64,000 bases of DNA. Origin: Piscicola geometra. Its lineage: Eukaryota; Annelida; Clitellata; Hirudinida; Piscicolidae. Below, piece after piece: positions 36,698 through 48,916 of this stretch. The stretch lies in NCBI GenBank assembly GCA_943735955.1, contig OX030956.1:8815525-8879524 (forward strand). The letters run 5' to 3'. Position 1 is the first letter of the stretch; every line of letters begins with the position of its first letter. The position numbers and the translations under genes are program-made. The notes beneath the pieces are model-generated. The model was not told where the DNA came from and did no database searches. It worked only from the letters and a program-made list of their open reading frames with translations.

Positions 36698-39600
36698 ACG
36701 ATATCTGATTAACATCATCGTCCTTGTTTTCATTTATTTTTCTATTTTTTCTCCAATATTATTGTTATTATCCTTATATATTCTTTTATGATTTCATCAC
36801 TTTATTTACGTCTTTATTATTTTTATTTTTACTAAAAATATAAAACTGACCATATCCCATCATCATCATAACCATCTCTGTCATCATCATCATCACCGTC
36901 ACTACCATCATCATCATCATTCCCTTCAAACTCAAACCTCTACCACCTATCCGATGTTACTGTTATTTTCAAAGGCGATTCTCTCGCCAGAGTTATTTCA
37001 GAATATTATTGATATAATTATAATAAAACTATTCCATTATTTATTCATAATATTATAATAATATATCATTATTTATTAGTAATATAATAATATTTCATTA
37101 TTTATTTTTCTTATAATAATAATAATAATTTATTGATTTTTATTTATATAATAATATTTTATTGGTTGTTATTAATATAATAATAGTATATATTTAATTA
37201 ATTATTAATAGTTTTGATTGTTTTTCAAGGGTTGAATATTAATTTGTACAGCTATTTACGTATTTTGAAAGTGTGTCACTGTTTAGTGATCATATCATAC
37301 CAGCCATATGTACACCTGACCATCCTTCTTCCTCCCAAATGGGTTCAGTCCTTCACTTTTTCCAACTGAGTTTCATCCTATGAAATGTTTTAATCGCTTC
37401 GATAGCTTGTGAAGGAGGTGGTGTGGTATCTCACCAGTCATCCACCCATCCCAACAAACTCACTCATCCCCACAAACCCACTCATCCCCACAAACCCACT
37501 CATCCCCACAAACCCACTCATCCCCACAAACCCACTCGTCCCCACAAACCCACTCATCCCAGCACTCATCCCAACAAACCCACTTATCCCAGCACCAATC
37601 CCAACAAACCCACTCATCCCAACAAACTCACTCATCCCATCAAACCCACCTATCCCAACAAATCCACTCATCCCAACAGACCCACTCATCCCAGCCACCC
37701 ACCATCTTGTACATCAAACCCTCTCACTTCACGGTCATCTATGGGTCTTTATCGTCTCCCATCACTGCTTTATTGGTCAGAAATGACTTGCAGTTCATGC
37801 AATGTATCCGACTAATCTACTACCCTTCCATCCAATCCTTCTTTTGTGGTCGTTGCATGTGTGCATTGTTAATCCCTCGAGTTTCTCATTCATGTCAGTA
37901 ATCATTCAATTTAATTTGTAAATAGATTCATTACTCAATTAGTTAAATAGATCATTATTAGTTTCTTATTGTACGAACACACTACAACGCTCCAAGCAAG
38001 TTACCATCTCAAGGTAGGCGTCTCCTAGTCAACTCACTTATTCCATTGCTTCCACAGTAACTCGCTGTTTCAGAGATGTAAGATTTCATTTTTCCGATGT
38101 TCTTCACGCATCGGTTTCTCGCAAGCTCAATGGGAAACACCATCTGATCAATGTCGCAAACGCTGGACATTTTTTTAGCTTTTTAGTTTACATGCGTCTC
38201 AAGATGTGAGTTTTTTATCCTTGTCAGTGATTGTTATAAACTAGTGTTTCAAAGTCTTTTTACATTTCTTATAACCGATGTTTTTATTTAAGTGGTTGCA
38301 ACAGATCGAAATTTTTGAATATTATTCACTAACTCAATAAATGATTTCTTGTTTCCATTCATTTTTGCATTATTTCCTGTATCAACTTCTAAAAACGTGG
38401 AATATTAAATATTAACTCATTCTAAATGCAAACACCGCTCTACTTATTGCCCCTACGACAATTAGTTACAAATGCAGATGTACTTTGATATCCAACATCG
38501 ACCCCAGTAGATGCCTGTTCTTGAAAGTTAATTTCAAAGTTTTAAAAGCTCTAAGAATTCAGGCTTAAAAAACTAATTTGCATCGTTAAAAAGAGTACCA
38601 GTCAAACAGTCGAGAGAACACGGTGTAAGGCCACATCGTCGTAACGTGATAACTGTCCTTGAGAGATTACGACTCTCCATTGAACTGATAAGCACGTGAT
38701 AACAACGAGTGGTGTCTCACTATTTTATAATCATAACGATTATAATTTGCACGATTGGGTGCAGTTTTAATTACTTCTAATCAGGGCGCATGAAGAGATT
38801 ATTAAGCCATTCAATTAGTGATTAATAGTTTGACGAGCGTGAAGTCATGTGGTTTGAGACTCATGATCACAAGTGTGCCTTGTCCCACTTACGAAGTATG
38901 ATGAATCCTCAATTACTATTTTACATAGCAACACGCAGCTTTACATTTGATATATTTTACATATTCTTCTCGGAAATAGAATCAGGTTACATTAGTTCAG
39001 TCATTGGATATGCAATATAATTTAGAAAAAAAATTATAATTTAAAGGTGTTTTTTATTTAATTTGAAGAGTCGCTTTTCAAATAATTCCTAAATTATGAA
39101 AGTTGATCATCGCAAGTCTCCTACATAGTTCATATCGTACTCACAAATTGCATTAAATATTTTCAACTATGCAAAAAACATCTTCAATAACCTCTCAAAA
39201 ACTTTCTAAGCTATTAAGCGCTATAGAATGATAATGCCTTAGCTCGGACTGGCTAGCAGGTCATAAGGCGAGCAACCGGCTGCAATAGAATTATCATACG
39301 CAAAACGACGTTGCATGCGGCCACCCCATTGGAAATATCATTTAGTCCATTCATATAATCTATGAAAGTATGTCGAACTTATAAAAATACAGTAAAAATA
39401 ACGGTTGAAATTAAGAACAGTTTAAAACTTTAGCAGGTTTTCAGCAGGTCACAAGCCAGTCTCACAAACCACTAACATATTTCTAATAAAATCACTGAAT
39501 GAGGAGTTCAAGATTTATATATTTTATAATGTGTATTCTGGCGTTTTTCAAAAAGCTATTGTGTATCTTTAAAAATCCATTAAAAATTAAAAATAATTTA

Positions 39601-40073
39601 TATTTCATAAAATACAATATTTTTTACATTCTTGTTTCACAATGTATCTTTAATGAGTGTTATTGTAGATCAATAAACCGTTTAAATCTTAAACGCTTCA
39701 AAAGCATTTTGCATTAAATTAAAATAATCAATAAGATAGTCATAAAAAAAATTATTATATAATGTTTTTTTAAGTAAATTTAAAGACTGCGCAAACTTTT
39801 TATATTATCATTTTTTAAACTCATTAATATTTTACTTAAAATAACTAATTGATTCTTCTTGGATAAGTTATACATTTACTTGAATATGTAGTTTAAGGTT
39901 ATTTTTTTCTATAATTATATTCTCTTATTTTTATTATGTTTATTTTGCATGCTATTTAGGGACAGCTGGTTCGCATGTTCAGGATTTCATTGTTTTGGTT
40001 TTGGTCGATCGGAGATTAAAGCTTATTCTAAATGATAAAAATTTCTAAATATAAGTTCAATTAAATATAAATA
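36698..40073. other. Intergenic, AT-rich
   Basis: No gene recognised. It holds short ATC and ATT-rich low-complexity stretches (36855-36925, 37010-37190) and the 18-bp minisatellite listed separately. A short ORF at 39499-39717 is AT-rich and unsupported. Confidence 0.6.
37438..37698. repeat. Minisatellite, 18-bp unit
   Basis: About 14 tandem copies of ACAAACCCACTCATCCCC with small variations. The 18-bp length makes an open hexapeptide repeat (PTNPLI in one frame), without other signs of coding. Confidence 0.93.
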
Positions 40074-43000
40074 ATGTTGGTTCAGTTATTTATTATTTTT
40101 GCGTTTTTCGCAAGTTTCCGCTCAGAAGAGGTTATAAAGAATAATGAGGACTATAAAACCTTCTTGGGGTATCGAGAAAGATTCATTGCCGCCAACAAAA
40201 CCGGGCCAATGAACAAAGAGATCAATGCGAAATGGGATTTACTAAAGGACGCCATCGCCAAGTACGAAGAAGCCCACCCTGACGAGGTGATGAATGTCTC
40301 CAGAACCTCTCTTGAAACAACTGAGTCTACAATGCCTGTAGCCAAAGCTGTCACTATGAAAAAAATTAAACCTTCACTTTGCAGTTTGTTTCTAGTAGTC
40401 AATGAAAGTTATAACCAAAAAACAGAAATTAAAAAGTTATTAGGAAGAAAATACATCCATCTTTTAAAATACAAGCTGAAAATTGAATCAAAAAACAACA
40501 GTAAATTAGATTCTACATTTGACATATCTGGTGCTTATGGCATGGATACCTGGTATCATACGTTTACTGAACAAGGTAAGAAGGTACTCTCACTCAAACC
40601 AGACTTTGATTTGAAGTCACTCACATTATTGACTTCTGGCATAGAAGAATTCACACTCAGAATTTCAGAAAATGAAGCAAGCTGCTTTTCCGAACTAGAC
40701 CCAAAAGACCAACAGCCCAAGATAATGAATCTACTGTTGGGAAATTTGTTTGATAAGTCTGACACTGAGAATTTACATGAATCTACTTTATGTTATCGTA
40801 AAATTAGCATTAACAAGTCCAGAGGTAAATTTGTAACCGAGTGTTGTAATGTGAAAATGGAATGTGAAATTGTGGAAAGCTTCTACATAGATCTCTTGCA
40901 CATGTTCTTGTTGTTGATCAAGTTAATCTTTCTCTTAATCTGCCCGATGATAATCCAGAAATTATTTTTTTCTAAAAATATTGGAAAGTATAACTACACG
41001 GTACCTGTTCCAAAACCTGGCTTGAAAAAAACAATGCTAATCAAAAGAGTTAATTCTGACTATGAAACAGTGCACAGGTCTTCAAAGTTCCAGTCTGGCA
41101 GCAAGAATGTGCAGCAGTTCACAAACTTTCGAAAGCTCGTCAGATCAATTCCCTCAGACGAGATCATCTCAGTGAACTTCTCGATGCTCGACGTGTCAGT
41201 TGACCATGCAGAACTCCTCTCGACTGATGACTCCCCCATCCAGTACCTGCAGTACCTCTACTCCATCCTGATCCGCTGCCAGTGTGGCAGGTCCCACCCA
41301 TTCAGGACCTGCTATGGCGAAAGCATCGTCGGCAGCTGGTCTCCAAACTTCCTGTGGTGTCGTCTGCAGAAGAAATGTGAAACGAACAACTCGTGCAGGG
41401 AGTGTCTTTCGTGGTTCGCCATCTTTCGCTTCTTTTCCACCATCGTTCTCATCTTTCTCCTGCCTCTCCCTTTCTACTTCAAGGTCTTCTACTACCACTT
41501 CTACGAAAGGGACTTGCTCGACGCGAGGACGAGGGAGTTGGCAAAGCTCTCAGTCGAGGAGGACATCTACCAGATGCTGCTCAAGGGCGTCTACAAACAC
41601 ATCTGCTACCTGGGCCTCTTTCTCTGCTACACCCTCTCCGCGTTGGTCTTCGTGCTGCTGAGGGCACTCTTTCCCAGCCAGATCAGCATGATCATCAACC
41701 AGTGCGTGCGTGACTTCAAGAACATTAACCGTTTTGAGTGCTTCCGCATGATCATGTCCCACCTCATCCTGCCCCTCGAGAAGTTTGGCATTTTCGGAGT
41801 CGTGGTCGGCGTTTTCTACTGGCCGATCGTCATTCCCATCTCGCTCGTCCTCACCATCATCTACTGCATTCCGCTCCTCTACATCATCGGCAGGGTCTTC
41901 ATCCTGGAGAGGCCTCAGTGCATCGAAGGCAACAACGCCAACCAGGCCAACATCCGCTCTCACGGCTCCCATTCGATCTCTCGCAACGTCTCATCCATCG
42001 CCAACTGCTTCTTCCTCGACCACATTAGTCCCAAGAACCGCATCGTCGAGTGCCCTGTCAGCCACGAGAAGCCCATCAAGAAGACCAAACTGCTCTTTTG
42101 CTGCTCTTTTGACAAGACCAAACTCCTCTCACTCATCAAGAACATCATCATCGGAGTCATCTTCATCACTCTCCTTCTCTCCCTCTGCGTCATGTACACC
42201 GAGGCATTTGGCTTCTTCGCCGAGATAGTCTTCCTCTCGCTCCTTGGCGCCTTCTTGAACGGGCAACAGATGGCGTTGTACCTGGTGCTTGCGTTGCTGG
42301 CTCTCTTGTACGTGGTGGTGTACTTGCACCACATCAAGTGGAAGTACTCCTCCTTCAGCCACTGCCTCTTCACGGCCATCAAAGCCAAACTCTACAACGA
42401 CATCATGAGCAAGATGGCGCGTTGTGGCGAACAGAGGGAGTTCACGGCGTTCAAGTACTTCCACTCCGACGAGATGAATGATCGCGCCCTGAAAGGCTAC
42501 TCTGAAGGGAACACCGTGAGGATGCGATCTGATGTCGACCGCTCGCAAGACGACTGCGACAACATCGAGTACCTTTCCGGCAAACTGCACTGGACGCTCA
42601 ACTCGCTGGTGATCTTCATCGACGGCAACGACGTCGTCAGGATGCCGAAAGAACTCTTCTGGAGGGTGTGCAGTCTCAACATCCCTTCGAGCCCTGGTCC
42701 CATCTGGAAGACCTTCTTCCTTTCCACCACCAAACTGCTCGCCACCTTCGTCTACCTGGCAGTGCTCCTCCTGATGGTTCTCTTCTACGCAGACACCAGG
42801 AGTGAGTACACCAAGTGGCAGCAGGAGAGTGCACACCTGCACAAGTCCTCCATGGGCCTTCAAGCCTCATTCCTCCTTCTGCTCGGTCTCCTTCCAGTGG
42901 TGGTGTACGTGCTGGTGCAGTTCTGTTCGTGTCGCAAGGAAGACGCCATGATGTGCGAGAACATCGCATGGGTCATCAAGACGTACCGCAAGTCATGGCC

Positions 43001-43400
43001 AGTTTCCGATCTGGCCTTCGAAAACCCCGAGTCTCCGAGTGGGAGGTTGCCAGAAGTGAGAGGCTCAGTGGGCGGAGAGGCAGGCAGGGGGGAGGAGGGG
43101 AGGAACGAAATGCCTCTCAGGGTCGACCTCCTGATCACCCTCAAGGACGAACCAGTCTATGATCCGAACCGCATCTCGATGGCAAGCAACGGCTCAATCC
43201 AGTCTCTCACCTCAGCCAGCAAGCCATCCCCCGAAGAACCCACCCTGCCCATGAGGTACACCGACCTGCCCAGTGCTCTGGCAGGCAACCACTCCGCACA
43301 TCTGCAACGCCCTTTGCTAGTCTCCAGCCACGACAACAAGAACACAACGGTCGACATTGAACTCAAAGAAACGCACAGACTTGACTACCATGTGGCTTGA
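40074..43400 (+). CDS. Unrecognised multi-pass membrane protein, intronless, 1108 aa
   Basis: A single ORF. The start is supported by a good signal peptide (MLVQLFIIFAFFASFRSEE). An extracellular-type domain of about 250 residues with several Asn-x-Ser/Thr sites follows. Hydrophobic segments lie at about residues 270-295, 447-475, 510-531, 571-610 (two spans), 684-755 (about three spans), 881-907 and 931-951, giving roughly nine to ten membrane passes. A Cys-rich loop (about 400-445, with CQCGRSHPFRTCYG) precedes the second span. The C-terminal 150 residues are hydrophilic, Pro/Ser-rich and probably cytoplasmic. I do not recognise the family; a channel, transporter or receptor cannot be told apart. 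Base composition shifts from AT-rich (to about 41030) to GC-rich with C/G-ending codons after about 41080. It stands alone, convergent with the SPIDR-like gene. Confidence 0.85.
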   Translation: MLVQLFIIFAFFASFRSEEVIKNNEDYKTFLGYRERFIAANKTGPMNKEINAKWDLLKDAIAKYEEAHPDEVMNVSRTSLETTESTMPVAKAVTMKKIKPSLCSLFLVVNESYNQKTEIKKLLGRKYIHLLKYKLKIESKNNSKLDSTFDISGAYGMDTWYHTFTEQGKKVLSLKPDFDLKSLTLLTSGIEEFTLRISENEASCFSELDPKDQQPKIMNLLLGNLFDKSDTENLHESTLCYRKISINKSRGKFVTECCNVKMECEIVESFYIDLLHMFLLLIKLIFLLICPMIIQKLFFSKNIGKYNYTVPVPKPGLKKTMLIKRVNSDYETVHRSSKFQSGSKNVQQFTNFRKLVRSIPSDEIISVNFSMLDVSVDHAELLSTDDSPIQYLQYLYSILIRCQCGRSHPFRTCYGESIVGSWSPNFLWCRLQKKCETNNSCRECLSWFAIFRFFSTIVLIFLLPLPFYFKVFYYHFYERDLLDARTRELAKLSVEEDIYQMLLKGVYKHICYLGLFLCYTLSALVFVLLRALFPSQISMIINQCVRDFKNINRFECFRMIMSHLILPLEKFGIFGVVVGVFYWPIVIPISLVLTIIYCIPLLYIIGRVFILERPQCIEGNNANQANIRSHGSHSISRNVSSIANCFFLDHISPKNRIVECPVSHEKPIKKTKLLFCCSFDKTKLLSLIKNIIIGVIFITLLLSLCVMYTEAFGFFAEIVFLSLLGAFLNGQQMALYLVLALLALLYVVVYLHHIKWKYSSFSHCLFTAIKAKLYNDIMSKMARCGEQREFTAFKYFHSDEMNDRALKGYSEGNTVRMRSDVDRSQDDCDNIEYLSGKLHWTLNSLVIFIDGNDVVRMPKELFWRVCSLNIPSSPGPIWKTFFLSTTKLLATFVYLAVLLLMVLFYADTRSEYTKWQQESAHLHKSSMGLQASFLLLLGLLPVVVYVLVQFCSCRKEDAMMCENIAWVIKTYRKSWPVSDLAFENPESPSGRLPEVRGSVGGEAGRGEEGRNEMPLRVDLLITLKDEPVYDPNRISMASNGSIQSLTSASKPSPEEPTLPMRYTDLPSALAGNHSAHLQRPLLVSSHDNKNTTVDIELKETHRLDYHVA

Positions 43401-44030
43401 GGGGACGCTTTTTTAGATTTCTTATTTATACTTTCTGCTACACGCGGAGTTTGCAATCAATGAAATTGTTCTTCCAACTAATTCGGAAGATCTAATCTTG
43501 TATACATTCTATTTATTCGTATTAGATTTCCATTCTTTCATCCTTGAGAATAATTAAATTCACTTTTCTGTTTATAACGCACACAAATCTTTTTCCACCA
43601 TTTCATAATTATTACATTTTTCCCATTTAATTGTCAATAAGCGTAGGTTTGCTGCAGACAAACACACATCTGCTTCCTAGATTGTGCACGAGTATTGATA
43701 ATGTTACTATGTACAAATGAAGGAAGAGAGGTTTCAGCTAGGCAGTCAGTCCTTGAGTAATGTAGAAGCCCTTTAAAGGTCTGACGTCACTTCAATGCCG
43801 AAGAGTACTGCAGTCTGAGGTGTCGGCAGCAGGAACCTGGTGTTAGTCAATGGTAGTTTAAGCTAGCTCCTATCATACGTCTAATCAAATGCCAATTGTG
43901 TTAAAGTCGTTTTTGAAATTTTGTCATGTTTTGAATTGTACATTTTCCATTAGCTACAGTGGCATTCATTTTAGTGAAATAAACGCAAATCGTTGTTGCT
44001 TTGCTTGTATTACATTTCCAATCAAAATGT
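43401..44030 (+). other. 3' flank of the membrane-protein gene
   Basis: No gene seen. AATAAA at 43977-43982 could be its polyadenylation signal, with AATTAAA near 43552 as a weaker, nearer option. Any further SPIDR-like exons on the minus strand were not recognisable here. Confidence 0.4.
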
Positions 44031-46051
44031 TTACTGATGATTAAGAACTGCCAATCTACGATGCAAGCAATGGCTAGAGATTATATGGCGTGACATATGA
44101 TGCAAGAGAGTATGGTGACCTATTACGTACCAAGGTGGATGGATGCACAGACGAGAGAAAGAGTTGGTGCAGATTTTGCAGCTGTTTTCCTTCGTCATCA
44201 GCAACTTCACGTCCTTTCTTTCTTCCACCTTTTCCTCACCACTCACGTTACACATAGCAGCATCACCATCACCGGCAGCAATAGCATCTTGCAGACTGGA
44301 GAGTGCAGTGTTGCTGATGCTGATGGTGCAGTCATGCATGACAATGTGAGCCTCAACCACTCCGCTGCCTCTCACCACGCCCTTCAGTATTTGTCCATCT
44401 GCTGCCTGGCAACAGTTGTCATGGTGTTGAAGGTGATCAATGGCCCTCTTGTTCACAGAAGTACATATTCAATTAATAAGTATACTAATAATAATGACGA
44501 GCATTATGATAGTGGCATATAACCCGAACGGGCTTCCAGGCCACTTAGGCTGCATATTTTCATTTGCACATTTGGGATTACAAAGGGCATTGGTTGCACT
44601 TGAAGTATAGTTCATAGTTAGCCCTTTAGAGGACATTCAAGATGCATTGATGACACCTGCTCCATGCTGTGGTGCACAGAACTCATGATCTTGTGCTTGT
44701 GGTGCTTGAACAGCTTGTCCCTCTTCTGCTTCTCCAGCAGCAGTTGAAGCTTCTCCGCCAAGCCCCCTCTAGCGAATGTAAAATAACATTTCAATGTTTT
44801 ATTCTAATCTTCAGAGTTTCTATTGGGGAAAATGATTATGATTTAATCAGAAAATCGGCTCTTACTTGAAAAATTTGATCTTTTTTTTCTTCCCCGAATC
44901 GAAAGGGTTTTCAAGGATTTGTGAAGTTGTTGGTGGCTTGACGGGCGTGGTGGTGCTGCGTGGTGGAGAAGGAGCGAAATCACTTGCAGCACTCGAAACC
45001 ACAACTGCTGCATCGCATGTTGCCTTTTCAAAGTATTGGTAGTTCTCTAATGGCAAGTCACTCCATTGCTGTGGTGTGGTTGCATGATCGCAATGAAGGG
45101 CAGTTATGTTTTAATAATGCATGATTACTAGTTTTTAAACATTTCAATGCCTAATTGAAAAATCTTGATCACTTTCTCCTTAATTATGGTCAGCAACACC
45201 ATCACCATTATCATTACCCCTTCATCATTATCATTCCCCCTTCTTCATCACCATCATTGTTTAATTAATGGTCGAAGACTCACTGTGTCACATTCACTGA
45301 TGTGCATGGAGTTTTCTCCACTCCTGTTCCGCTTCAATGGAGTGAGCATCGACAGTATTTAAATTTTGATTTTCACTAGCAGTGAAGTAATACTATGAAA
45401 TTTATAATTTAGCCTTACCGGTGGTGTTTCTAGCAATTCGTTTGGAGAGTTGTGTAATAGATGTTCATAAGATGAAGGTTTTTCTTGCCCATCCTTATCG
45501 TCATCCTGATCATCATTATTATCACAAGCCACACATTTATTGCTGTATTTTTCCCTTTCCAGATCACTTTCATCATCCAATATGTCATCAAGCTTTGATG
45601 AATGTTTAGACAAACCTTCCAATGAATCGTTTGATGATTGGTCTGAATCAATCAAACTAGTCTTAGACTCATCTAGCTCAGCAAAAGAGTTGTTGAAGAA
45701 GACCTCTTTATTCAATTAAGTTTATTGGGAGGATTAAAACTTTTATTTTAATTTAAATGAATAATATTCATGGCATAAATTGTATTAAACACATTTTGTA
45801 AGTGTTTAGTTTACCTTTTTTATTTTTTTGATTATTTAACGCAAAAAATTGTCCTGTATTAGGAAAGACCGAAGAACCATTTTTTAACTTTTTTGGTTTT
45901 GTTTCTAGTCTTGATTCAAAATCCTGAACATCTGGCCATAGCTAAAAAATAAAACAAAAACATTTTGTTATTCTAAAGACAAAAAATTATCTGAGTGAAA
46001 TCTATATACAATTATTTACAGTACCTGGCGTTTTCGAGGTGGTTTGCTCAT
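44031..46051 (-). CDS. SPIDR: SPIDR-like (scaffold protein involved in DNA repair), N-terminal part
   Basis: Exons 46051-46025, 45941-45815, 45705-45419, 45331-45284, 45068-44866, 44768-44657 and 44447-44031 join in phase to 406 codons plus stop. The N-terminus is basic (MSKPPRKR), then acidic and Ser-rich. Two blocks resemble human SPIDR in the same order: KKKIKFFKGGLAEKL (KKLLRGGLAERL in human) and VKLLMTKE followed by IHPPW (VLFTKE ... IFPPW). SPIDR links BLM helicase and RAD51 in homologous recombination. A strong donor-like GTACGT overlaps the Trp codon of HPPW near 44125, so the reading to the stop at 44031 may be intron and the gene may continue to unseen 3' exons. The name rests on remembered similarity and is moderate. 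Confidence 0.65.
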
Positions 46052-46500
46052 TTTAAAAATACATTTCTCAGATGTTCAAAAAGTTAACTTTTGAATATAA
46101 CATTAAGAACATATAATATACATAAAGGGTTAAAAATTATAGATACAATAATATCTTTTCAAGTAATATATGTTTTTCAAAAATTGAACTTTCATTTGTT
46201 CAAATAAATGATTTTAAAATATTTATTAATTATATTTACAATTGATTTAATTTTTATATCGTCCTAATATTTACATGTGTTGTGTTTATGCCGAATGCCC
46301 TTTGCCGAATGGCCAAAAACAATATGGACTACATTACAATATGGACTACAGTACAATAATCTTTGAGGTCTTTTTACTGTGAAAACGGACTAATATAAAA
46401 AATAATATTTTAAAAACGGACTAATATAAAAAAAAACATTAAAAATAAAAGACTAATAAAAAAAACATTGAAAAAAGACTAATAAAAAAAAACATTAAAA
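46052..46500. other. AT-rich intergenic with short repeats
   Basis: No gene. It contains repeated GGACTAATATAAAAAA-type units around 46380-46490 and a small ATGCCGAATGCCC / TTGCCGAATGGCC doublet near 46290. Confidence 0.5.
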
Positions 46501-46533
46501 AAAATTATAAACAATATTAAAATTAAAATCAAA

Positions 46534-46835
46534 TTTGTAAAATATAATTTGTAAAATATAATTTGTAAAATATAATTTGTAAAATATAATTTGTAAAATA
46601 TAATTTGTAAAATATAATTTGTAAAATATAATTTGTAAAATATAATTTGTAAAATATAATTTGTAAAATATAATTTGTAAAATATAATTTGTAAAATATA
46701 ATTTGTAAAATATAATTTGTAAAATATAATTTGTAAAATATAATTTGTAAAATATAATTTGTAAAATATAATTTGTAAAATATAATTTGTAAAATATAAT
46801 TTGTAAAATATAATTTGTAAAATATAATTTGTAAA
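46534..46835. repeat. 14-bp minisatellite
   Basis: About 21 nearly perfect copies of TATAATTTGTAAAA. Homogeneity is high, suggesting recent expansion. Long ORFs rich in Tyr, Phe, Leu and Ile across it are artefacts of the repeat. Confidence 0.97.
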
Positions 46836-47115
46836 TGAATATATATTCATTTATAAAATGATTTTCTTCAATGAATATATATTTTTTAATAAAATAATTT
46901 TCTTCAATGAATATATATTCATTTATCAAATAATTTTCTTCAAGGAATATATATTTATTTATAAAATAATTTTTTCAATGAATATATATTCATTCATAAA
47001 AAAAAATTTTTCAATGAAGATATATTCATTTATAAAATTACTTTTTTTAATGAATATATATTCATTTATAAAATTATTTTTTTCAATAAATATACATTCA
47101 TTTGTAAAATATATA
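46836..47115. repeat. Second tandem array, unit about 37 bp
   Basis: About seven diverged copies of an AT-only-rich unit with ATGAATATATATTCATTTAT, itself containing a short palindrome. It follows the 14-bp array directly and shares the TTTATAAAAT / TTTGTAAAAT segment. Confidence 0.85.
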
Positions 47116-47892
47116 TATTCAATATATATTTAATTATTTGAAGCTTTTTAATTCATAAATAAAATATATATATATATATAATTAAATTACCTTAATAATT
47201 ATTTTAACCACCTTTCATATCTGACCTCGCCTAAATCACCAAAATCATCATTGTTACAGCATAACAGTATTACCAATACAGCATCTTCAACCTAACCACA
47301 GAACTATCGTTCCTACTACAGCATCATCATTCCCACAAAAGCATCTTTCTGAATCTTCTTAGCACTGGTGTTGAGGGTGAGACTGGAGATACAGAAGAGA
47401 ACCTTGCCAAGACTGAAGTGGTTGAGACCTATTTTTTTCTGCTGCAGCCTTCCCTTAACAGACCTTGCTGAATCCTCATAGAGCTGGTGCTGACGGTGTG
47501 ACAAGAGGTGCTGATATTTTTTGTGGCAGTTCTTCCCTTGTTTGTTGCTGAAACCATCTCCGACCAGACTGAGAAGGAGAACCCTAGGAGAGAGTATGAT
47601 GATGCTAGAGAAAAATACTTGAGATACCGAATCAATCAATCAATCCAATAGATGATGATGATACTGATGGTGGATGATTTTTCTACATGCATTGATCACT
47701 ATTTTTTCTAATGAAGACTCTGATGATGATACATTTTATTGAATGCTTTTGGAATAAATGGAACTTCCCATCCTCACTCTTTCACCACTTGAACTCTACA
47801 TCATAATGTTTTAAGATACCATACCACCAGGAGCGCAACAAGCAAAAAATGCTGAGAGAGGGGCTCATTTTTAGTTTTTAAAATTAATTGGT

Positions 47893-48916
47893 TAACCCAA
47901 TTACCGCCGCTGTTGCGTTTTTGAAACATCAATTTTTTTTTCCAGTTTTAATACTGAGTTTTTCACTTGCTTTGTACAATAATTTTGAAATTTTAATTTC
48001 ATAAGTTAAATTTAAATCAATTTATTTATAATCTTTTATTTCCTGTTCTTTTTCAAATTTTCTCAAAACAATCTTTCTTCGCTTAGATAATTTTTCTATT
48101 TTTTTGTTCGATTTTAATATTTTTGTACAACTTTAGTTTTAATTTCAGGGTGAAAAGATAGTTAATACTTAAATTAAATTGCTTCTATTCAAAATAACTT
48201 GTAAAACGTTTTCAATGCATTTGAAAATCAATGGTGCGTTTTCGCAACTTTGACGTAATATGATATCATATGATTTTTAATAAGCTCAGTCATTCATTAC
48301 AATAGTTATAATGAATATAATAAAATTATTATTTTATTGTTAATGTATTATGAAATTTATAAAATTAAATATAAAAGCTCAAATTTGTAGATGAATGTTG
48401 ATTTTTATATTTGGAAAAAATTCAAAACTGCAAATGCCTTACACTTGAAGCTTTTATTGAAAAAAATATACTTTTTTAACTTAACATGGATTGATTATAA
48501 AATTTAAAACAAGATAACATTCGTCGTCAGTGTCGTCTTTGAAACAGCAAGACAGTTTGAGTGCTATTGTAATTCACGTTAAATATTTTGCTTTGTTGTA
48601 ATTAAAGTAATAATAAATAATAATATAACTAATAAAATACTTAGAAGTAATAATTTTATCAAACTATTTGCAATTGAAATTTATTTCTGTTTCAATAAAT
48701 GTGGTTTGAATCAATATAATTACGATTTCTTACTGCACAGAAGTATATCACACTTCCCGCTCACATTGCGTTTTCGCAACATTTTGCCCCATTAAAACTT
48801 AGGAAATAATTGTTTCCAATTTTGTTTGAGTTCTTATTATAACCATATAATGCAAGTCTAAATGTAAAATTCATGTTAACTTTTTTTTCGGGTAGCGGCG
48901 GTATATAGGCTAAATC
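47893..48916. mobile_element. Possible piggyBac-like non-autonomous element
   Basis: TTAA at 47893 is followed by CCCAATTACCGCCGCTGTTG. About 1 kb on, the right end read inverted gives CCTATATACCGCCGCTACCC, so ACCGCCGCT is shared in inverted orientation. GCGTTTTCGCAAC recurs inside. The right TTAA is imperfect and there is no transposase, so the class is tentative. Confidence 0.35.

Noticed and set aside
37423..37815. PTNPLI hexapeptide repeat ORF suggesting a structural protein
   Set aside because: The 18-bp minisatellite alone explains it; no start, splice context or conserved flanks.
39499..39717. 72-codon ORF
   Set aside because: AT-rich, no similarity recognised, no supporting context.
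41284..43366. Many ORFs on both strands over the membrane-protein gene, one of 244 codons at 42129-42863 (-)
   Set aside because: They are shadows caused by the GC-rich, codon-biased plus-strand frame; they lack domains and starts.
46534..46835. CRISPR-like regular array
   Set aside because: Units are 14 bp with no unique spacers, and this is animal nuclear DNA.
46479..46929. Repeating Tyr/Phe/Leu/Ile/Thr-rich ORFs
   Set aside because: Read directly from the 14-bp minisatellite; no flanking coding signal.
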